The notes: generated by a model not told the origin, from the sequence alone. 64,000 nucleotides of DNA from Massospora cicadina (GCA_022478985.1 JAKSZP010000004.1:467869-531868), one strand, 5' to 3'; positions 43,086 through 55,860 are shown, numbered from the stretch's first letter. Program-made: numbers and translations.

Positions 43086-43197
43086 TAGATAAAAGTGTAA
43101 CTCAACTTTTCTTTCTCGTTGCAAACACTTTTGCAACCCATTCAATTCAAGACTAAATCTAGTTTGATAATCTCATAGAGGGGATTAGTCTGCGCCC

Positions 43198-44470
43198 ATG
43201 TCTGGGAGCAGTTGGGCAAGCAAGGCAAGAGGAGCAGGCAGAAGGCCCGCGGCCTCTAACGTTCAAAAACGCCCCGGAGAATCAGGCGGAATAGAAAAAA
43301 ATCTAAAAACTGGCGGTCACAATTTCCCCGGAGATACTCGTGTGGCAAGCACGATGCAACCAGTACATCAATACGCCACATTCCCAGCCACTTTCGTTGG
43401 TGGAATTTGGAGTCCGTGTGTATCTGGACATCCAAAAAACGGCCCTATGGGAAAAATTTTGTGAAGATGTACACAAAATTTTCCCCGACTGCGGTGTACG
43501 TTGCACCTCACTCCATGTCACGCGGTTGGCTGGACCTAGGTTTTGAAAGCAAAATAGCAGCAGATGAGGCTGCAGCGGTGCGCGTAGTGGTTGACCTCCC
43601 CGAAGGGCAATGGGTCATCAAAACTAAACGCACCAGATGGACAAAATCAAACCAATTTTCCTCATGTTTGACTTTTTGCCTACTACGGTAAAATGTGACA
43701 TTTTGGAGCAACACCTGAAAGATGGTCTCGCCATATATGGTGAAATACAATCTTTCAAAATGCAACGTTTCACGCTGATGCCACACCTGTGCACCGGCAA
43801 AGCCATTGCAGTTCTGACCCCAACTGAGGAGATCATGAAGGACCTAACCCAGATCCCGCACTCCACCTTTATTGATATCGCAGGGCACACCACCCACCCA
43901 TTCCGGGTAACCGTGGACAGCGCGCCCCCCATTTGCACCCACTGTGATGCGTTTGGCCATAAGGCACACGTGTGCCCCATTAAAGAGGGCGTTACATTCC
44001 AAGAGCACCCCTCGGCGGCCATGGCCAGCGGAGAGGCGCACTACGAACCAACCACAAGCACCAAAGAGGCTTTCCCGTGGGGAGCACAAGGCTGCTACCT
44101 ATTGGTAAAGCCCATCTCCCTGCAGGAGTGGAAGAAGGCCAAGCAGGCCCGTAGGACTGCGGCCAAGGAAGCGGCCAAGGTCACCATCACCATCCCACAC
44201 TCATAACGCCAGGAGGACATGGAGACCTTCGCGGTGGAAGCAACTCGGGAATCCATCACCCAATCAGATTGGGAGGCCCAAGCTGAACGGGCCACTCAAT
44301 CTGAGGATCTGATGGGAGATTTGAACTCACCCAGTCGCTGCACCCAAGCCCTGGTTAAAACTGACTTGGGACCTATCCCAACCAAAAATTTTTTTGCCCC
44401 ACTCGACGGTGCACCGAACTTATCCGCACCGCAAAAAATTCGTCCAACGTCGGGAAAACAAAAGTGAAGG
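43198..44470 (+). pseudogene. LINE-A3 ORF1
   Basis: ATG at 43198 gives MSGSSWASKARGAGRRPAAS, in the position of the LINE-A2 start. Frames then shift: 43340-43546 (SQPLSLVEFGVRVYLDIQKT), 43407-43691 (MSRGWLDLGFESKIAADEAA) and 43637-44206, which is open with FLMFDFLPTTVKCDILEQHL, GLAIYGEIQSFKMQ and CTHCDAFGHKAHVCP (complete CX2CX4HX4C). A further piece to 44467 lies before ORF2. RRM-like plus zinc knuckle, as in LINE-A1. RNA-binding component of the LINE particle. Confidence 0.82.
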
Positions 44471-44610
44471 CCAAAGCCAACGCGACTCTTTCCGCAAAAA
44501 TTAACAAAACCCTGATAGCGTTGCTGCTAATACCCGCGCTGCTGTGAAAGCCTGTGGGGACCTGAAGAGGCTGGTGGGCCAGGGGGCCCACCCCTCACAC
44601 CTAAGGTGCG

Positions 44611-45310
44611 ATGGGGGAAACCTTCACTCTAGGGATGCTGAATATCGCCAGACTCAAGGCCTCCCCGTCCCAGGCTAGGAAACTGAGTTTTTTACAAAAT
44701 AATTTACCCGTGGATATCCTGGCCATCCAGGAAACCCACTGTCCACGAGGTTCTGAGGATGCTTGGAAAACAATGCTCCTACCATCCCTATCCTTTTGGT
44801 TGAAGCACTGTGGGGTGCTAATTTGGAAAAACAATTTTTTCAAATTTATCTTCAGAAACATTCCTAAATGACTGAGTGCTCGTTGTCACCTTCTCATGGG
44901 CCAATATTGCACACACAATTGTCAACATTTACGCCCCAAACGGTGCACAAGAGCGTCAGGAATTTTTCTCGTCAGTCAAATCCCTCCCACTACCCCCCAA
45001 TTCTTTCCTAACTGGTGACATGAACCGTTGGCTAACCTCACCAATGGACCGGTGGCCGCCCTCACCCCACGCCCCACAGGGTCACGTAGAACTACGCATT
45101 CTAAAAGCCACCCCTAGGTTAATGGATGCGCTGCCACAACATGCCCCACTGCTCGAAAACATGATGCGTCCCCACATCCACAACGGCCAATTAAGGTCCA
45201 TGACCCACATTGACCTTATTCTAGCGCTGGCAAAATTCTAACCCCACATCTCCCACTTCAAAACAACAAAAATGGAATTCTCCAACCACCGACTGGTCTT
45301 GATAACATAC
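44611..45310 (+). pseudogene. LINE-A3 ORF2 endonuclease
   Basis: ATG at 44611: TLGMLNIARLKASPSQARKL, VDILAIQETHCPRGSEDAW (catalytic Glu) and LKHCGVLIWKNN. After a TGA, 44876-45241 reads VNIYAPNGAQERQEFFSSV, FLTGDMNRWLTS (GDFN altered to GDMN) and MTHIDLILA. The SDH block appears as SNHRLVLITY (Asp to Asn) at about 45280. An APE-type nuclease with two altered active-site blocks. Confidence 0.82.
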
Positions 45311-47386
45311 CACTTACCCATCACAGTTGCAAAGGCCCCACATTGGTACAAAATCTGCCCCCCAGAGCTAGCGTTGCCAGGATTTTCCACATGGGTGGAA
45401 GAGGCAACTTTGGCAAAATTGTTTGTTGCACCGTTTTGTGCGGACCCCATTTTCACATGGGCAACTTTCAAAAAAGACACCATCTGCCACTATCGCCATC
45501 TCTCATCCAGATGCTCACGAGCTGCATTGGCGGTTATATCGCGCGCACTGGCAGAATTGGCCCACTTGGAGTCCAACATTCCAGCCTCAGGATATAGCCC
45601 TCCATGGGGCCAGAAGTGGGCGGAGGCAGCAGCCCACCTCAACGCACTTGAAAGGCAACACAAACATCAGGTTTGTGTCCAATACAGGGCCACACGCATC
45701 ACTAAAGGTGACAAGTGCACCGCATACTTCTTCAAAAAAATTTTGCACCACGCCAGAGCGTGGCCTGTACACAGGTGCAAAGATTGGATAATTCTATCAT
45801 TGACACACCGGCCAAAGTGGCAATCGAAATGCAAAGATATTACTCTGAGTTATACTGAGCTGAACCAATTCAGCCGGCCAAAATGGCGGAATTTCTCAAC
45901 AGAGCTCATATCCGCACCATTTTCCGATACCCAGAAGTAATGAAATATAATCACTCCAAACAAATTATGGACTACCATTCGCGGTGCGCCAAACTGAAAA
46001 TGCCCAGGCCCAGATGGCATTCCATATGAGTTCTACAAAAAATATTTTAAATACATATCCCCATTGCTGCTAGCCTCACTCAACCAAAGCCTGTTGGAAA
46101 TGCGCCTCCTACCAGGAGGACATGAGGCTTTTACAGTCACACTCTTCAAGAAAGGGGATAGGCTAGACTTAGCCAACTGGCGCCCCATTTCTCTAACAAA
46201 CACAGACACCAAAATTTTAACAAAAATCATGGCTAACCATTTAGGGACTGTAGCATCTGCCACCATCTCTCCAGAACAATTCAGTTTCATCCCCAGAAGG
46301 TCGATTTGGGATAACGTGCACTCTGTGGCTAATGTGTGTCAGTCCACAGCCTCTGGGGCACTTGTATTCTTGGACCAACAAAAGGCCTATGATAGAGTAA
46401 ACTGGGAATACCTTAGGGCCTGCCTCCAACAATTCCGCCTACCTCCCCGCTTCATTAACTGGGTGATGCTGCTCACGGAATCTGCAACAATGGCTGTGCG
46501 CGGCCCAGGTTTCCTAACGGATGTAGTCCATCCTCAAAGGGGCCTGCGACAAGGGGACCCCCTGAGCCCACTCTTATACAACTTCAGCCTTGACCCACTA
46601 CTGCGAAATGTGAATGCCCAACTCACTGGGGTCCATGTGCCAGGCCAAACCCCAGTCAAGATGATGGCATTTGCAGATGATTGCGTGGTGGGGGTGTCTA
46701 ATAATAAAGATGCACGCGCGCTTGAAGCCCTCATCCAGGAATATTCCCGGGTAAGCAACGCGGCACTTAACGCCTCCAAAACCGAAATCATCCTCCTTGG
46801 TCGGTTTCAGAACTGCTGGGCCCCAGCAAGTAGTTCCCAACCCAGCCCAGCTGCTCGCCCAAGTCCACGCCTTACTAACTCAAAACACACCGCTCCACTG
46901 GTGCTCCCCTTTGTACCGCGACCTACCATAGGACCGGTACGCCATCTGGGCGTGTGGTTGGAGGCAGGAGGATACGCGTCAGCAGTATTGGAGGGCCATA
47001 TACTGGACAACGTGACGAAGCGAATCGCCTCTCTCAGAGCCCACCCTACTACCCTCACTGGCAGGGTTGTTCTTGCCAACTCTATGCTCCTATCCAAAGT
47101 CTGGTTTGGAGCCCACGCCATCCCCTTCTCCCCAAGCTTCTTCAAATCCCTGTATGCTTTGCTACAAGGTTGGCTTTGGTCAGGCCGCCCTCCACCAGTA
47201 CGGCTAGAGGTCATGTTTGGCCCTCATCATCATGGTGGCATGGGCCTACTTGACTTCAAAGCCCATGCCGCCAAGATCCTAGGCACCTGGATTGCGGCCG
47301 TCACTGCTCCTACACTCCCATCCCAACACTGGTCCCGCGCGGCCCGCTCCAACTTCTCCCGAGCCTTGGGCCTCAACAATCCATAA
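45272..47386 (+). CDS. LINE-A3 ORF2 reverse transcriptase (longest intact stretch)
   Basis: 45272-45940 is the linker between nuclease and RT. A few frame changes separate it from GPDGIPYEFYKKYF (46010-46050). 46064-47386 is then open for 440 codons: TLFKKGDRLDLANWRPISLT, NTDTKILTKIMANHLG, FIPRRSIWDNVH, ALVFLDQQKAYDRVNWEYL, RGLRQGDPLSPLLYNFSLDP, MMAFADDCVVGVSN (catalytic FADD near 46670), AALNASKTEIILLG and VRHLGVWLEAGGYAS. All RT palm and finger blocks are intact, making this the best domain for phylogeny. L1-like/Tad-like class; makes cDNA at the nicked target. Confidence 0.9.
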
Positions 47387-47401
47387 AACCCCCACTCCCT
47401 G

Positions 47402-48196
47402 ATGAAATACCTCGCATCACACACATCAGCCACAGGTCCTCACGGGACCAAAACCCACTACAAACGAATCCTACTCTCCATGCGAAGCGCAGAGTGGAGA
47501 ATTCGTATTAGTGGACATACAACCCAAAGAGGCCGCCCCTCTCCTCAGTTCACACAAGAGGTACAGGGGCTACCCATCCATGATGGCGTGATCCCCACTC
47601 GACCCCAAGTCCTATCCAGGGTGGACTACCTGGACATGATGGACATCCCTTATTCCACTGAGACCCAAAAGACTATCTGGAAATACGCACACCATCCTCT
47701 GTTGCAGCCTCAAGTCCGTTCCCATGTGTGGCGCTGCCTGAGGCGGGTGTATCGTACAGCTGAGCGCTCTAATGCTTTACAATCATCCTGTGTCGTGTGT
47801 GGCCAGTATGGAACGCTGTTTCACCGCCTGGAGAAGTGCCAAACCTCTAAAGTAATATGGCGCGAAGTCCAACGTCTGCTAGGCCAGGATCAAACATATT
47901 CCTTCAGTCTGTCAAGAGATATGTTTGCTTCATCAATGGCCTCCCCCTCCCACCCTCCCTTCGTGCTCTGGTGGTTGCAATCGCCATGTGGACTATCCAC
48001 ACGATTGTCTTGGATGCCATCGCCGGATCCATCCCCACCCTCCCTGAAGCTGTCCACAGATTCCGGTCTCATTTGGTGGACCACTTTCAAGCGTGAATGT
48101 TTGGATATCTCCCACCACGTCGCCGGCAGCTGGTCTCCTCCTGGTTCCCAGTCTGGTTCATCAAATCAGACCCCTTCCTCCACACGTGCTCAATAG
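47402..48196 (+). pseudogene. LINE-A3 ORF2 C-terminal zinc-binding part
   Basis: 264 codons: HHPLLQPQVRSHVWRCLRRV, then CVVCGQYGTLFHRLEKC (C-x2-C...H...C) and IWREVQRLL. The end shifts frame: WTIHTIVLDA lies in the overlapping frame 47857-48096. One stop separates it from the RT stretch (47386-47402). Equivalent to zf-RVT regions of L1-type ORF2. Confidence 0.8.
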
Positions 48197-48506
48197 TGGC
48201 TACGCCCCCTACACACGTTCCCTCCCCCTTCCCATAAGTGGCGTTCCCGCTGGCAACAAGAGATAGCATCGCTTCTCTGGGGTGCCTCACCTGGTACTGA
48301 GTTTTGTCTCGTCTGAGTCATATTTGGAAGTGTCCGTCCCATGGTCGGCCTTCCCCGCAATAAAGACAAAATAGATAAAAGTGTAACTCTATTAGTAAAT
48401 AGTTTGTGGGAGTTATATAAGTTATTTCTGAAAATACAACCCCATAAAATAAAGAGAACAGTTTTTTTTCTCTTTTCTTTCCCATAAGCATCACTTTTGT
48501 TTAAAA

Positions 48507-49560
48507 ATGACTAAATTGATCCAACCAATCACAATTTGTTGTAATTGTGCCTTCCAATCAGGGGATGACAAAGTGACTGAATTCACTGTTCTCACACGCC
48601 ATGCGGCAGCGATGGAGGGGAACAGCATGGGCCAGAAGGCCCAGTTGCCCAATTTTACCCGTAGTGCAAAAAGGGACCATTTTTTCCTTATATTGACTAT
48701 CTCAAGATGGTCCAAGATTTTCACCGAATTGGCAACATCAGTTATGCATCTTTAAAGTCCTCATGTGAATTTGGTGTGTGCATTAACTTTGGCGTCGAGG
48801 AAGCTCTACGATATGAAGCAGTATGTCAGGCTGTCCCAGGACTTTCCCAGTAGCTGTAAGCTTGACTGAAAAACTCACAATGGGAACCTTAGATCTTGGC
48901 TTTGCTACTGCTGAGGCCGCGGATGCAACCATAGCTGCCCCATTTGTAGTCACCTACACTAAGCTGTAAGTAGGCAAGGAGCCTGAACAAATTACAGCCA
49001 ATATTTCAATCACACGCACCCTTTTTTGGATGATGAAAACTTGTTTGTAATACTAGAAGGACTCCAAACTACTGAAAAGCGGTACTACCTGGAGGCAGCG
49101 CTAACAAGCGGCCTGTGCGCATATGGAGAACTAGTTTATTTTGAAATGGAGAAAAATTACCTCCTGCCCCGCCTGGCTACAGACAAGGCTGTAACAATAA
49201 TACGCCTGGGCATGGATGCTGATGGTGACATCAATACATTCCCATGCAAATCGTACAACTTAGACCCAAAGGAGAATCAGTCCCCTTTTTCAGTCCACCC
49301 AGAATTAAGCCCACCCATATGCATGAGCTGCAACAAAGTAGGGCATTAAAACAACGTCTGTCCGGCGACATGGGATGGAAAAATTTATTGATTTTGAAGA
49401 AAGTCTGAAGGATATAGATCAGGGGACACATTAACATCCCGCCTCTGAGGATCACAGGATAGTATGAGGTGGTCCAACCAGTCCTTAGAGCAACGTAAAG
49501 AAGCGAAGATGGCAAGAAAGGCGGCGGAGAAGGCCAAGCAGAAGAAGCAGAAGGAGGAGA
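48507..49560 (+). pseudogene. LINE-A4 ORF1
   Basis: Fragments in order: 48507-48755 (MTKLIQPITICCN start), 49026-49349 (LFVILEGLQTTEKRYYLEAA, GLCAYGELVYFEMEKN, DKAVTIIRLGMD) and a knuckle ICMSCNKVGH, stop, NNVCP at 49318-49362 (CX2CX4HX4C with one stop). It ends with a Lys/Glu/Ala-rich run (KEAKMARKAAEKAKQKKQKE) at 49496-49562. RNA-binding ORF1 type, broken. Confidence 0.72.
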
Positions 49561-49975
49561 AGTAAGCAGCAACTCAGGAGGAAGCGGCCAAGCGCAACAT
49601 TGGGCAACAACAAGAGAACCTCTCTAGTATGACCGCCCCTAAGACAGCCCAGCAGCCGCAAGATAATGAACAGTGGGAATTTGAATCAGAAATGGACAAC
49701 GCACGCTTCCTACCTGTACTCAATTGAGCCCAACCCATTCAAGCAACAGTCAACAAACCTGTTCCAAAAGCAAACAGTAACTCTACCCTCAACGGGATGG
49801 AGGACAACAGTGCTCACTGTATGGAAAACCCAAATCGGAACCCTGGGCCTTTAGAATGGCAATCAAGCACACCACCAGCCCAAACGATATATGAGGGTCC
49901 TATGACTAGGTCCAGATACAAGTAAGCCAACTCAGCTGCTCAGGGTCAATCTGGCCCTATGCAGTCATAGCAGGC

Positions 49976-50745
49976 GTGCTGGGCTTGCTAACGATTGGGA
50001 CTATCAACATAGCAGGACTCTCATCCAATAAGTCCCTGGATAAGAAACTAGGGCTCCTACTAAACCCACCAGTGGATGTGCTTGCCTTGCAAGAGAGCAA
50101 GTGCACCACTCGAAAGGAGGAAGAGTGGTTCAGGCTCTTTCTCCCTTTGAAAACATTCTGGACAGCTTTTGTGTATTTGTAGTCAAAGCATCAGCTGCCA
50201 TAACAATCACCAACTGCTACTCTCATTTGGAAGGAAGGGTTCTAGTTCTGGCCTTTAAATGGTGGAATCAATCATATCAGGCTGCTTCAGTATATGTCCC
50301 TGTTGAAGCGGACAAAAGGGAAGAGTTTATGAGCATCCTAATTGACTTAAACCTTCTAGAAAAAACGATTTATCTAGGTGACTTTAATTGCTAGCTGGAC
50401 GGAACTTGTGACAGATGGCCAAATGTCACAAACCCGCCAATAGAATCGAACCAATTACAGCAATTAATGACAACAAAAGGCCTTCTAGATGCCAAACACT
50501 CTCAAAATCATACTTTCCAAATCTGAAGCGGCCAAATAGTGTAGGTAATCAACTAATAAGCGCCACTAGACTGGATTGGTTACTCATCTTCATGTCCTTG
50601 GAATCACAAGCTGAAGATTTTGCAACAATCGACATACATATATCAAATTATATAATAGTAAAAAATAGTATCCAATCAAAGGAAGAACCGCCCAAGAACC
50701 AACGCTGGAAATGGATGCTGCCAAAGAATGTGAATCTGGTCTAAG
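49976..50745 (+). pseudogene. LINE-A4 ORF2 endonuclease
   Basis: 49976-50182: LLTIGTINIAGLSSNKSLDK and VDVLALQESKCTTRKEEEW (catalytic Glu). 50101-50394 in another frame: YQAASVYVPVEADKREEF and IYLGDFNC before TAG. 50415-50744 ends the domain, with ATRLDWLLI and an altered SDH (ISNYIIV). APE-type LINE nuclease, broken. Confidence 0.75.
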
Positions 50746-50749
50746 TAGA

Positions 50750-52500
50750 AGATCAGACAAAAAGACATTTAGATGAACTAGCCAAATGCACTGACTCTGA
50801 AACCTTATGGCAGCAGTGGCAAAGGTTAAAAAAATGAAATATTATCCGCCCCAGCCCATGAAGCCTCCTGTCGCACAAGGAAGGAAATAGCAGAACTTTC
50901 CAAAGCTCAGAGAACATTAAACTATCTAGAAAGATACCCACTCCTTAGCGGATACTCACCACAGTGGGCAAGAGATTGGGTGAAACAGACACTAATTGTC
51001 AAGAAGAATAAATAACTACAAATGCACATGGAGGCCCTCCAAGCAGGTGCCAGATGGGCTGTTCAGGGAGATCGACTGTTCAAGTTTTTCTATAGGACTT
51101 ACAAAATGAGGACAAAAAATGCCAGTATTACTGAACTCCAAACATGAGAAGGTTAAACCACTTGCAATCCAGAAGAGGTAGCATCCATCAACCACTACTA
51201 ATACTCAGAACTGTATAAGGCAGCCCCAATAGAGGAAGCTGCTAAGAACTTCTTCATCAATGCTGTCTCCAACCATGCTGAGCATTTAGCCAACATTGTT
51301 GACCGAATAATGGAGTATGAGTTAGAATAGGTTCTACAGAAGCTCCCTACCAACAAGTCAACAGGACCAGACGGCACCCCCTATGAGTACTACAAAGCAC
51401 ACTATGAAGTAATAAAGAAGCCCATTCTATCTCTCTTTAACTCAAGTCTGCAAGAGGGGAGGGTGATTCCAGGAGGCGCAGAAGCCTATACCGTAGTGCT
51501 CCACAAAAAAGGGGACCGTACTGATCTGAAAAACTGGCTCCCAATATCTCTAATCAACGCTGATATGAAGATAATGGGAAAGATAATGGCTAAGCGTCTC
51601 TCAGAAAAAGCCAAGGAGTGCATTGCCCCACAACAGCATGGTTTCAACTCAGGTAAGAGCATTTGGGACAACATTCACCAAGTAACAAACACACTGGGAG
51701 GAGCATCCAAGGGCACACTCTGCTTTTTAGACCAAGCTAAGGCATATGACAGAGTAGACTGGGTATACTTAGCGGCAATACTTCTCAAACAGGGCTTCCC
51801 CAAACCATTTATCTCATGGATAGAGAACCATCAGCTGTCATACACCTTCTCAGTTCTAGGGTCTACTTTCATTTCACCTCCTGTCACAACAGAAAGAGGC
51901 CTCCGTCAAGGTGACCCACTTAGCCCTATCCTGTACAGCCTCACGATTGACCCCCTCCTACGAGTGATGGAGAAACAGTTAGCTGGTATAGAGTGAAAGG
52001 GGCAAAAACCACTTAAGGTTATGGCCTTCGCAGATGACTGTATGGTAAGGGTCTCCTCCAAGGCAAATTCCAAAAAGGTAGAGGAGATAATCAGCCTATA
52101 TGAAAAGGCCTCCAAAGCCAAACTCAACAAAACCAAATCACAGGCTTTGGTGCTATCAAATGCTAAGCGCCTAGGCCCTAGAAACAAGAGGACAAAAAGA
52201 AAAGTTACAAACACAAGCAAAGTGAAGAATTATAAAAGGTCCAGCTTTATCCCACCATCCTTTCAGATGCCTTGCCCAAAGGAACCCATCAAACACCTAG
52301 GAATCCCCATCACAAATGCGGGTATAGCAACTCAAGAGGTGGAAGAGAAGCTACTTCAGGATATCCAAAGGACAGTGGGAAAATGAAGTTCAGAAAGACA
52401 TCTCTGGCTGGAAAATGTCGCCTTGTCAATACTATGCTCTTCTCAAAAATTTGGGACCCTGCACATGCTATTGCCTTTAGCAAATTTTTTTAAAATACTC
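50750..52500 (+). pseudogene. LINE-A4 ORF2 reverse transcriptase
   Basis: After a fragmented linker and a TGPDGTPYEYYK block (about 51360), 51463-51996 is open: VVLHKKGDRTDLKNWLPISL, NADMKIMGKIMAKRLS, QQHGFNSGKSIWDNIHQVTN, TLCFLDQAKAYDRVDWVYLA and RGLRQGDPLSPILYSLTIDP. After one TGA, 52021-52386 gives VMAFADDCMVRVSS (catalytic FADD), AKLNKTKSQALVLSN and IKHLGIPITNAG. Clearly an RT of the same LINE-A group, but the most divergent of the four. Confidence 0.82.
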
Positions 52501-53752
52501 GCATCAATTCTACAACCTTGGCTCTGGGGCTCATGCTCCCCCCAGCCAGGATCACCAAACTAAGTGGGCCAACTTCTGAAGGCGGGATGGGGTTAATAGA
52601 CCCTGAACATAACGCCGCAAACATATTCATGAAATGGATCAGTGCAACCTCACAAGAAGGAAGTCCGCCTCCATGGGCATCTGCAGAAAGGACCTAAATA
52701 GCCAGAAACCTAGTCCTCAGGAAGCCCAGGATCCCCGACCACCCTAACTAAATACCTGGGTTCACGCCCAGGGCTAGTAGGGCCATGGGATGCGACGCCA
52801 GAGGCCAAGGTGATGCTTCATTATCTTAAAATATTAAAAAATTGTACCAAGAATCAAACTTAAACCTCAAAAAATGTGCCGTGGGCAAAAATGGATTTCT
52901 ATATAACTTGATCAGGACCCAGTGCCACCAGACAATGCAAATTCTGAGGGATCAAGCATCCAGCTAAGCCAAGCGCTGGATTTCTGGGGAATAATTTATC
53001 CTCCCAAGCTCCATAATACCACTTGGAGAATATCAAGAGAGCCTCTACTCCACCCTAGAATTACAACCCTTCATTGGAGAATTGCTAAACGCCATTTTTG
53101 ACAGGGGAGCACTCAAACGCTACGCACAGGCAGTGCACAGTATGCAATGAAGAAGATTCGCTGCACCAGAGGTATTTTTCATATAAAACAGCGGTAAGAG
53201 TCTGGTAAAAAGTGGTGCGCTTAACACAGTTACAATCCAAAAATCCCAACCACATAGCCAAGGATTGGCTCTTCCAGGCTGGGTCAAGGCATTGAGACCT
53301 TGATCAAAACAAGATAATTTTTGTTTTAGCGTTATGGGCGATTCATAGCAACTGGGTTGCCGCCACTGCAAGCCCACAAGGGTCTGACCCAGATAGGACT
53401 ATCAATAACTTTCACTTTAGTCTAAATAAAAACTTTAGCTACTGGTTGTTTGGGGATGCCATTCCACCAAAACAGCATGTGCGAGTAGCATCTTGGGCCA
53501 TTTCAAACATGTTTGAAATTTCCATGGTGCAACAAACATGTTTATGGAAAGCCCAATTACCTGAGACAACTGAGGTCTCCCCCAACAGCAACCCAAAGCA
53601 AGGTGAAATGCCAAGGTTGTGTGGATAGCATCAAAAAAACTCCATTTGTAGCCTGCTTTAAAATATTCCCATTTACTCGCCTATCCCATCTCTTGAGTGC
53701 GTCATCTCCAGTTGCATACTCCCAAATAAAAATAAAAAAATAAAAAAAATTG
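52500..53752 (+). pseudogene. LINE-A4 ORF2 C-terminus and 3' end
   Basis: Short pieces only. CTVCNEEDSLHQRYF (about 53135-53180) is the remnant of the zinc-binding C-x2-C...H motif, with the last Cys lost. Further down there is a weak match to the AMWTIH-type block (ALWAIHSNWVAA at about 53330-53365). The 3' end is A-rich (aaataaaaataaaaaaataaa). Confidence 0.55.
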
Positions 53753-53766
53753 AAATAAAGAGAACA

Positions 53767-55439
53767 TGATTTTTTAAAAGGGGAATTCTAATTGTAAACT
53801 TTTTATAGATATCTAATCTAAATTTTTAATGCCTTTATAGTCTAAATATTATAGGCATCATTGAAAGCTAGAATTTCCATTATGAAGTGACTTTAAATTA
53901 ATCAATTCAAACTTTATGAAGATCTGGGCTCCTACAATTCAAGGGTATTATTCAATTTTCAGTCTATTAAGTTATTTGTGGGAACATCATCTTATGTCTT
54001 GAGGTTCCATTAATTTGGCTAAATAATATTTTTACCCAATTTTTTTCAGACTTTGAATTTGATCAAAGGTGATTTATTATATGGGGTAAGCCACTAAGGG
54101 GATAGACATTACTGAAGCTCATAAGAATAAACTAAATCAACTAAATATAACATGAAAAACAAGATAATCGGATCAATTGAATCAACACTATAAATAAATC
54201 TAAAAAATAATCCAAGCAAGTCGGAAATAATAAACTATTACCTGAACATGTGAGAGTTTTAAGGGACGTGGGAGAATCTTCATCCTCATCCATGGTGAAC
54301 AGGTATCAGAATAAAGCAAAGAGCACTTGTGTAGGTGCATAATGTAAATAGGGGTTGAGAAAGAAGAGTGGCACTTGCAACACAATATTTTGTATGAGGA
54401 GGGTGGAAGCTCTAATTGATAATGGCTTTCTCATCCTCAAGCATAAACTGGGTATTGTAGCAAAGGTGGTGATATTGCTGCAGTTGATTCAGGTCTTTGG
54501 GCCAAATATTGTAACTTCTACTTTTTTACCCTCTTTAAAAGAAACCTTATGGAAGATGAGGCGTTCTTTTTGTGGCGTTGGAACATGGCTTGAGAAGGAC
54601 ATGAGGGGAAAGCCCTCAGCTAATATAGAGACCGATTTTACAATGGCTTTGTGGAGGGGACAACATCTAGGGGTGCTAACATCTTCTTTGGTGAGTTGAT
54701 GATCACTTTGTATGGCTTCAGAGTAGGTTCAAGGCGCACAATTCCAATTTGGAAATTGGGCTGCATAATCATACTAAGCACATTTTGAAGGATGGAGCCT
54801 AAAATGATGCAGGAACAGGATTATCCAATTCATTGATCTCCTACAATTAAACATATGAAAATTGTTTGAATATTAATTGGTTGACATCATATGAATTAGT
54901 TGGTGTGGGTGGCTGATTTTCTTTTTTATAATTAAATAGAGTCTTATATGACCCTTATTTGACTGGTTCAGGAGTGAAGATTTGGTGAGAATTTCTGATT
55001 GTTTGGAGCAGGATGAGCTATGTTATTGCCTTAGGGAAAGTAGGAGGGATGATTGTACCCATTCAAATAAAGTTTTAGGGTCAGTAATGGGTTGATTTTG
55101 GAAGGAGTCAGGAACTAAGGATGCAGCTCAGGCAATGGAAGGGCAGCGCCATTTCTAGTGGTTCGGTTTGAAACAGGTGGGATAGATGGTGCGCCATACT
55201 CACACTCAGGCTAGAAATGATGGTCAGGGGCAGAAGGGACAATGGTGCGAAAAAATATTAAATGGTAGTTTTTGGTTAAAACTGGTCATATAGTCACGAA
55301 GGTGCAAGGACCCACAAGACAGTTGGCTCCATTGGAAAGCACAGTTTTTGAGTTTTTTGTATTACACGCCAAAAGTGGTAGGTATTTCTCAAAGTTACTT
55401 AGTTAAAGTCTTAACTAAAAGAGAGAGTTAATTATATAA
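53767..55439. other. unassigned sequence with possible LINE-A 3' end remnant
   Basis: No supported gene. At 54083-54115 the sequence gtaagccactaaggggatag followed by acattactgaa resembles the minus-strand LINE-A terminus at 63184-63216, so an old LINE-A 3' end may lie here. Open pieces on both strands (54355-54699 plus, 54385-54200 minus) show no recognisable motif and I would not call them genes. Confidence 0.35.
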
Positions 55440-55613
55440 TATATCTTTAGCATTAGGTGGTCCTAACCTAAAGTGGGATACACCAATTTTTATTTTATCA
55501 CGCCTGATCTAAGAGTTTGGGGAGAAGGAAGGGGTAAGCAGAGGTGTTGAGAAAGGGTGGGGGAAAGCTTTTCCAGAGCCAGATGTTCGCTCAAAATAAC
55601 CTAGCGCCCATGG

Positions 55614-55860
55614 CTACATATTAAATACTCTCAGAGCCATCTCAAAATGAACCTGAAAGTGGGTGATCATATGGGGCAGCGTCCACAGAGTGGAGTCAAA
55701 AGTGGTGCATAGATATATATTATGATTAGTCCATATCACTACGCCAAATGTCATGACCTTTAATGATTGGGAGCAATTGGGGAGTGAGAGGTTGAACATG
55801 AAGTCCAGAACAGGGTGCCCTACACAGGGTTCTTGTTGGGTTTTTGCCCATATTTCCAGC
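55614..55860 (-). pseudogene. LINE-B2 ORF2 C-terminal end
   Basis: 55799-55614 reads FNLSLPNCSQSLKVMTFGVV, WTNHNIYLCTTFDSTLWTLP and MITHFQVHFEMAL, matching LINE-B1 36057-35870. Upstream the match continues to about 55860, where the insertion begins. Confidence 0.72.

Larger units (their letters stand above)
43104..48371 (+). mobile_element. LINE-A3, full length, best-preserved copy
   Basis: Flanked by a perfect 18-bp duplication tagataaaagtgtaactc (43086-43103 and 48372-48389). Starts aacttttctttctcgttgc. Ends gtccgtcccatggtcggcct, tccccgc and an A-rich tail. ORF1 and ORF2 are complete in content, and a 440-codon RT stretch is unbroken. Still defective by several frameshifts and stops. Confidence 0.92.
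48461..53752 (+). mobile_element. LINE-A4, full length, strongly decayed
   Basis: Flanked by a perfect 14-bp duplication aaataaagagaaca (48447-48460 and 53753-53766). Starts with a T/C-rich gttttttttctcttttcttt. Its end is an A-rich stretch without the tccgtcccctggtcgg motif of the other copies, so it is a diverged subfamily. It lies 57 bp after the right duplication of LINE-A3, in the same orientation. Confidence 0.88.

Noticed and set aside
53700..53752. A-rich stretch as a microsatellite
   Set aside because: It ends exactly at the LINE-A4 duplication, so it is the element's A-rich tail.
54355..54699. 114-codon frame as a gene
   Set aside because: Composition is not protein-like, no recognised domain, and it lies in decayed repeat sequence.
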